From NCBI RefSeq assembly GCF_002223055.1, contig NZ_NKFL01000007.1:868001-932000 (forward strand): 64,000 nucleotides of DNA, read 5' to 3'. Position 1 is the first letter of the stretch; every line of letters starts with the position of its first letter. This document shows positions 62,965 to 64,000 of the stretch, piece by piece. A program made the position numbers and the translations under genes. This stretch comes from Burkholderia sp. HI2500. GTDB taxonomy: Bacteria; Pseudomonadota; Gammaproteobacteria; Burkholderiales; Burkholderiaceae. The notes beneath the pieces are model-generated. The model did no database searches. It saw nothing but the letters and a program-made list of their open reading frames with translations, and had not been told where the DNA came from.

Positions 62965-64000
62965 GTGCAAGACAATAACGTGCTGGTCACCGACCATCGC
63001 TATGCCTCCACCGCGCGTTTCTGGCGCGAAAGCCTTTCGCAGGTCGCCGGCGTCTACCGGATCGCGGCGTACGCCCCGAATCAGCAACCGGGTCGCCCGC
63101 TGTCCCGCACGGTGCGGCTCACGCCCGCGTCGCTCGACCTGTTGCGGCGCATCGGCGACGGCGAGCTTGCCGAGTTCGCCGTCACGGCGGCGGGCATTGC
63201 ATTCCTGCTCTGGAAATACTTCCGGATTCCGGTCACGGTGCTCGGCACGCCGGCGCTGGCCGCGCATCCGCCGGCCCGCGCCGCCACCGTGCCGCTGATC
63301 ATCGAGGTCCGTCCCGACGAGCGCGTCGAGGACTACCTGTCGCGCGTGGCCGCGATCGTGGAAGACAGCTACGCCGAGCCTCACTTCCCGCTTGAAACGC
63401 TCGTGCGCAACGAAAAGGACATGGCGCTCGCGCAGCTCACGAAAGTCGCGCTCGCTGACGACCGGGTGCACGACGCACCGACCGGTCGCGACGACGATCT
63501 GCAGTTGCATCTGCGGCTCGCGCGCGGCGAAATCGAGCTTCGTTACAGCACGGCGATCGAGCCTTTCATCATCGACGGTTTCGCCGGCAGCCTCGGCGCG
63601 GTGCTGGCGGCATTCGAACACCTCGACACGGCCGTCGGCGACATCGCATCGGCCCCGCCGGAAGAGGGGCCGCTGCTGAGCGCCTTCAACGAAACCGCGA
63701 CGGCCGGCCCCAGCCACCCGACGGTCGTCGCCATGTTCGAAGCGCAGGTCGCCCGCACGCCGACGGCGCCGGCCCTGGTCACCGACAGTGCGCTGATGAC
63801 CTACGCCGACCTGAACGCGCGGGCCAACAGCCTCGCGCATCAATTGCGCGAACACCACGGCGTCGGGCCGGAATCGCTGGTCGGCATCATGCTCGACCGT
63901 TCCGAATGGATGATCGTCGCGATTCTCGGCATCCTGAAGGCGGGCGCGGCGTTCGTTCCGCTGGACCCGGCGTATCCGGCCGAGCGGATCAATCACATCC
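62965..64000 (+). CDS. NRPS, half-C-A-... (3' end outside window)
   Basis: At least 345 codons, open to the window edge. GTG start at 62965 with AAGGAG 6 nt upstream, 87 bp after the previous NRPS. Residues 1 to about 230 form a condensation C-lobe without HHxxxDG (ARFWRESLSQ..., EFAVTAAGIAFLLWKYF, PHFPLETLVRN), like the start of the protein at 49871. The A domain follows (MTYADLNARANSLAHQL, SEWMIVAILGILKAGAAFVPLDPAYPAERI). The specificity pocket lies beyond the edge. By collinearity with occidiofungin the next residue would be Asn, but this cannot be read here. Confidence 0.88.
   Translation, partial: MQDNNVLVTDHRYASTARFWRESLSQVAGVYRIAAYAPNQQPGRPLSRTVRLTPASLDLLRRIGDGELAEFAVTAAGIAFLLWKYFRIPVTVLGTPALAAHPPARAATVPLIIEVRPDERVEDYLSRVAAIVEDSYAEPHFPLETLVRNEKDMALAQLTKVALADDRVHDAPTGRDDDLQLHLRLARGEIELRYSTAIEPFIIDGFAGSLGAVLAAFEHLDTAVGDIASAPPEEGPLLSAFNETATAGPSHPTVVAMFEAQVARTPTAPALVTDSALMTYADLNARANSLAHQLREHHGVGPESLVGIMLDRSEWMIVAILGILKAGAAFVPLDPAYPAERINHI

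Overview
The window is a high-GC proteobacterial chromosome segment. Gene content points to a Burkholderia cepacia complex strain: sulfonate/sulfone scavenging genes next to a glycolipopeptide PKS-NRPS cluster of the occidiofungin/burkholdine type. The genus is inferred from gene families and the product logic below; no 16S or other marker gene is present.

Positions 1-22,000 hold ordinary accessory and housekeeping genes. A MerR-type regulator (2275-2724) lies among an acetoacetate-decarboxylase-like gene, a saccharopine-dehydrogenase-like gene and a frameshifted alpha/beta hydrolase. Two promoters with the 19-bp spacer typical of MerR control face these genes. Next come a GST and a divergent WYL regulator, an Imm50-like protein, an HD-domain protein and a DUF3224 protein. 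From 8.0 to 17.7 kb lies a sulfur-acquisition block: an SfnB-type acyl-CoA-dehydrogenase-like flavoprotein, a divergent second paralogue coupled to a DmoA/NtaA-type FMN monooxygenase, an MFS transporter, a complete SsuABC-like ABC transporter and an OsmC-family protein. Two promoter regions in this block share a 12-bp motif (11/12 identical), which suggests one LysR-type regulator. Then follow a chemotaxis receptor, a VOC protein, a SUMF-domain protein and a small P-loop kinase.

From about 22.5 kb to the right edge every gene is on the + strand and forms a biosynthetic cluster that continues beyond the window. Accessory genes come first: stand-alone thioesterase, UDP-glucuronate decarboxylase (UDP-xylose supply), diaminobutyrate aminotransferase and a SyrP-like Fe/2-oxoglutarate hydroxylase. 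Then comes the assembly line: FAAL-ACP-KS-(AT remnant)-DHn / luciferase-like monooxygenase-DHc-KR-ACP / KS-(dead AT)-KR-ACP-KS-AT-ACP-aminotransferase-C-A(Ser)-PCP-C / CmlA-like diiron hydroxylase / halfC-A-PCP-E / C-A(Dab)-PCP-E-C-A-PCP-C / halfC-A... (cut off). Genes 27088-62877 are joined by 4-13 nt overlaps or a 10-nt gap.

The module order fits a C12 acyl starter extended three times to a C18 3-amino fatty acid (5-OH and 7-OH from the two KRs, 6-OH from the embedded monooxygenase), followed by Ser, a beta-hydroxylated residue (probably D-beta-hydroxytyrosine), D-Dab and an achiral residue (probably Gly). This matches occidiofungin as I remember it. The most unusual points are: only one of three AT domains keeps its catalytic Ser; one DH domain is split between two proteins with a monooxygenase at the junction; two NRPS proteins start with half condensation domains; and the metallo-beta-lactamase-fold gene is a CmlA-type hydroxylase rather than a beta-lactamase.
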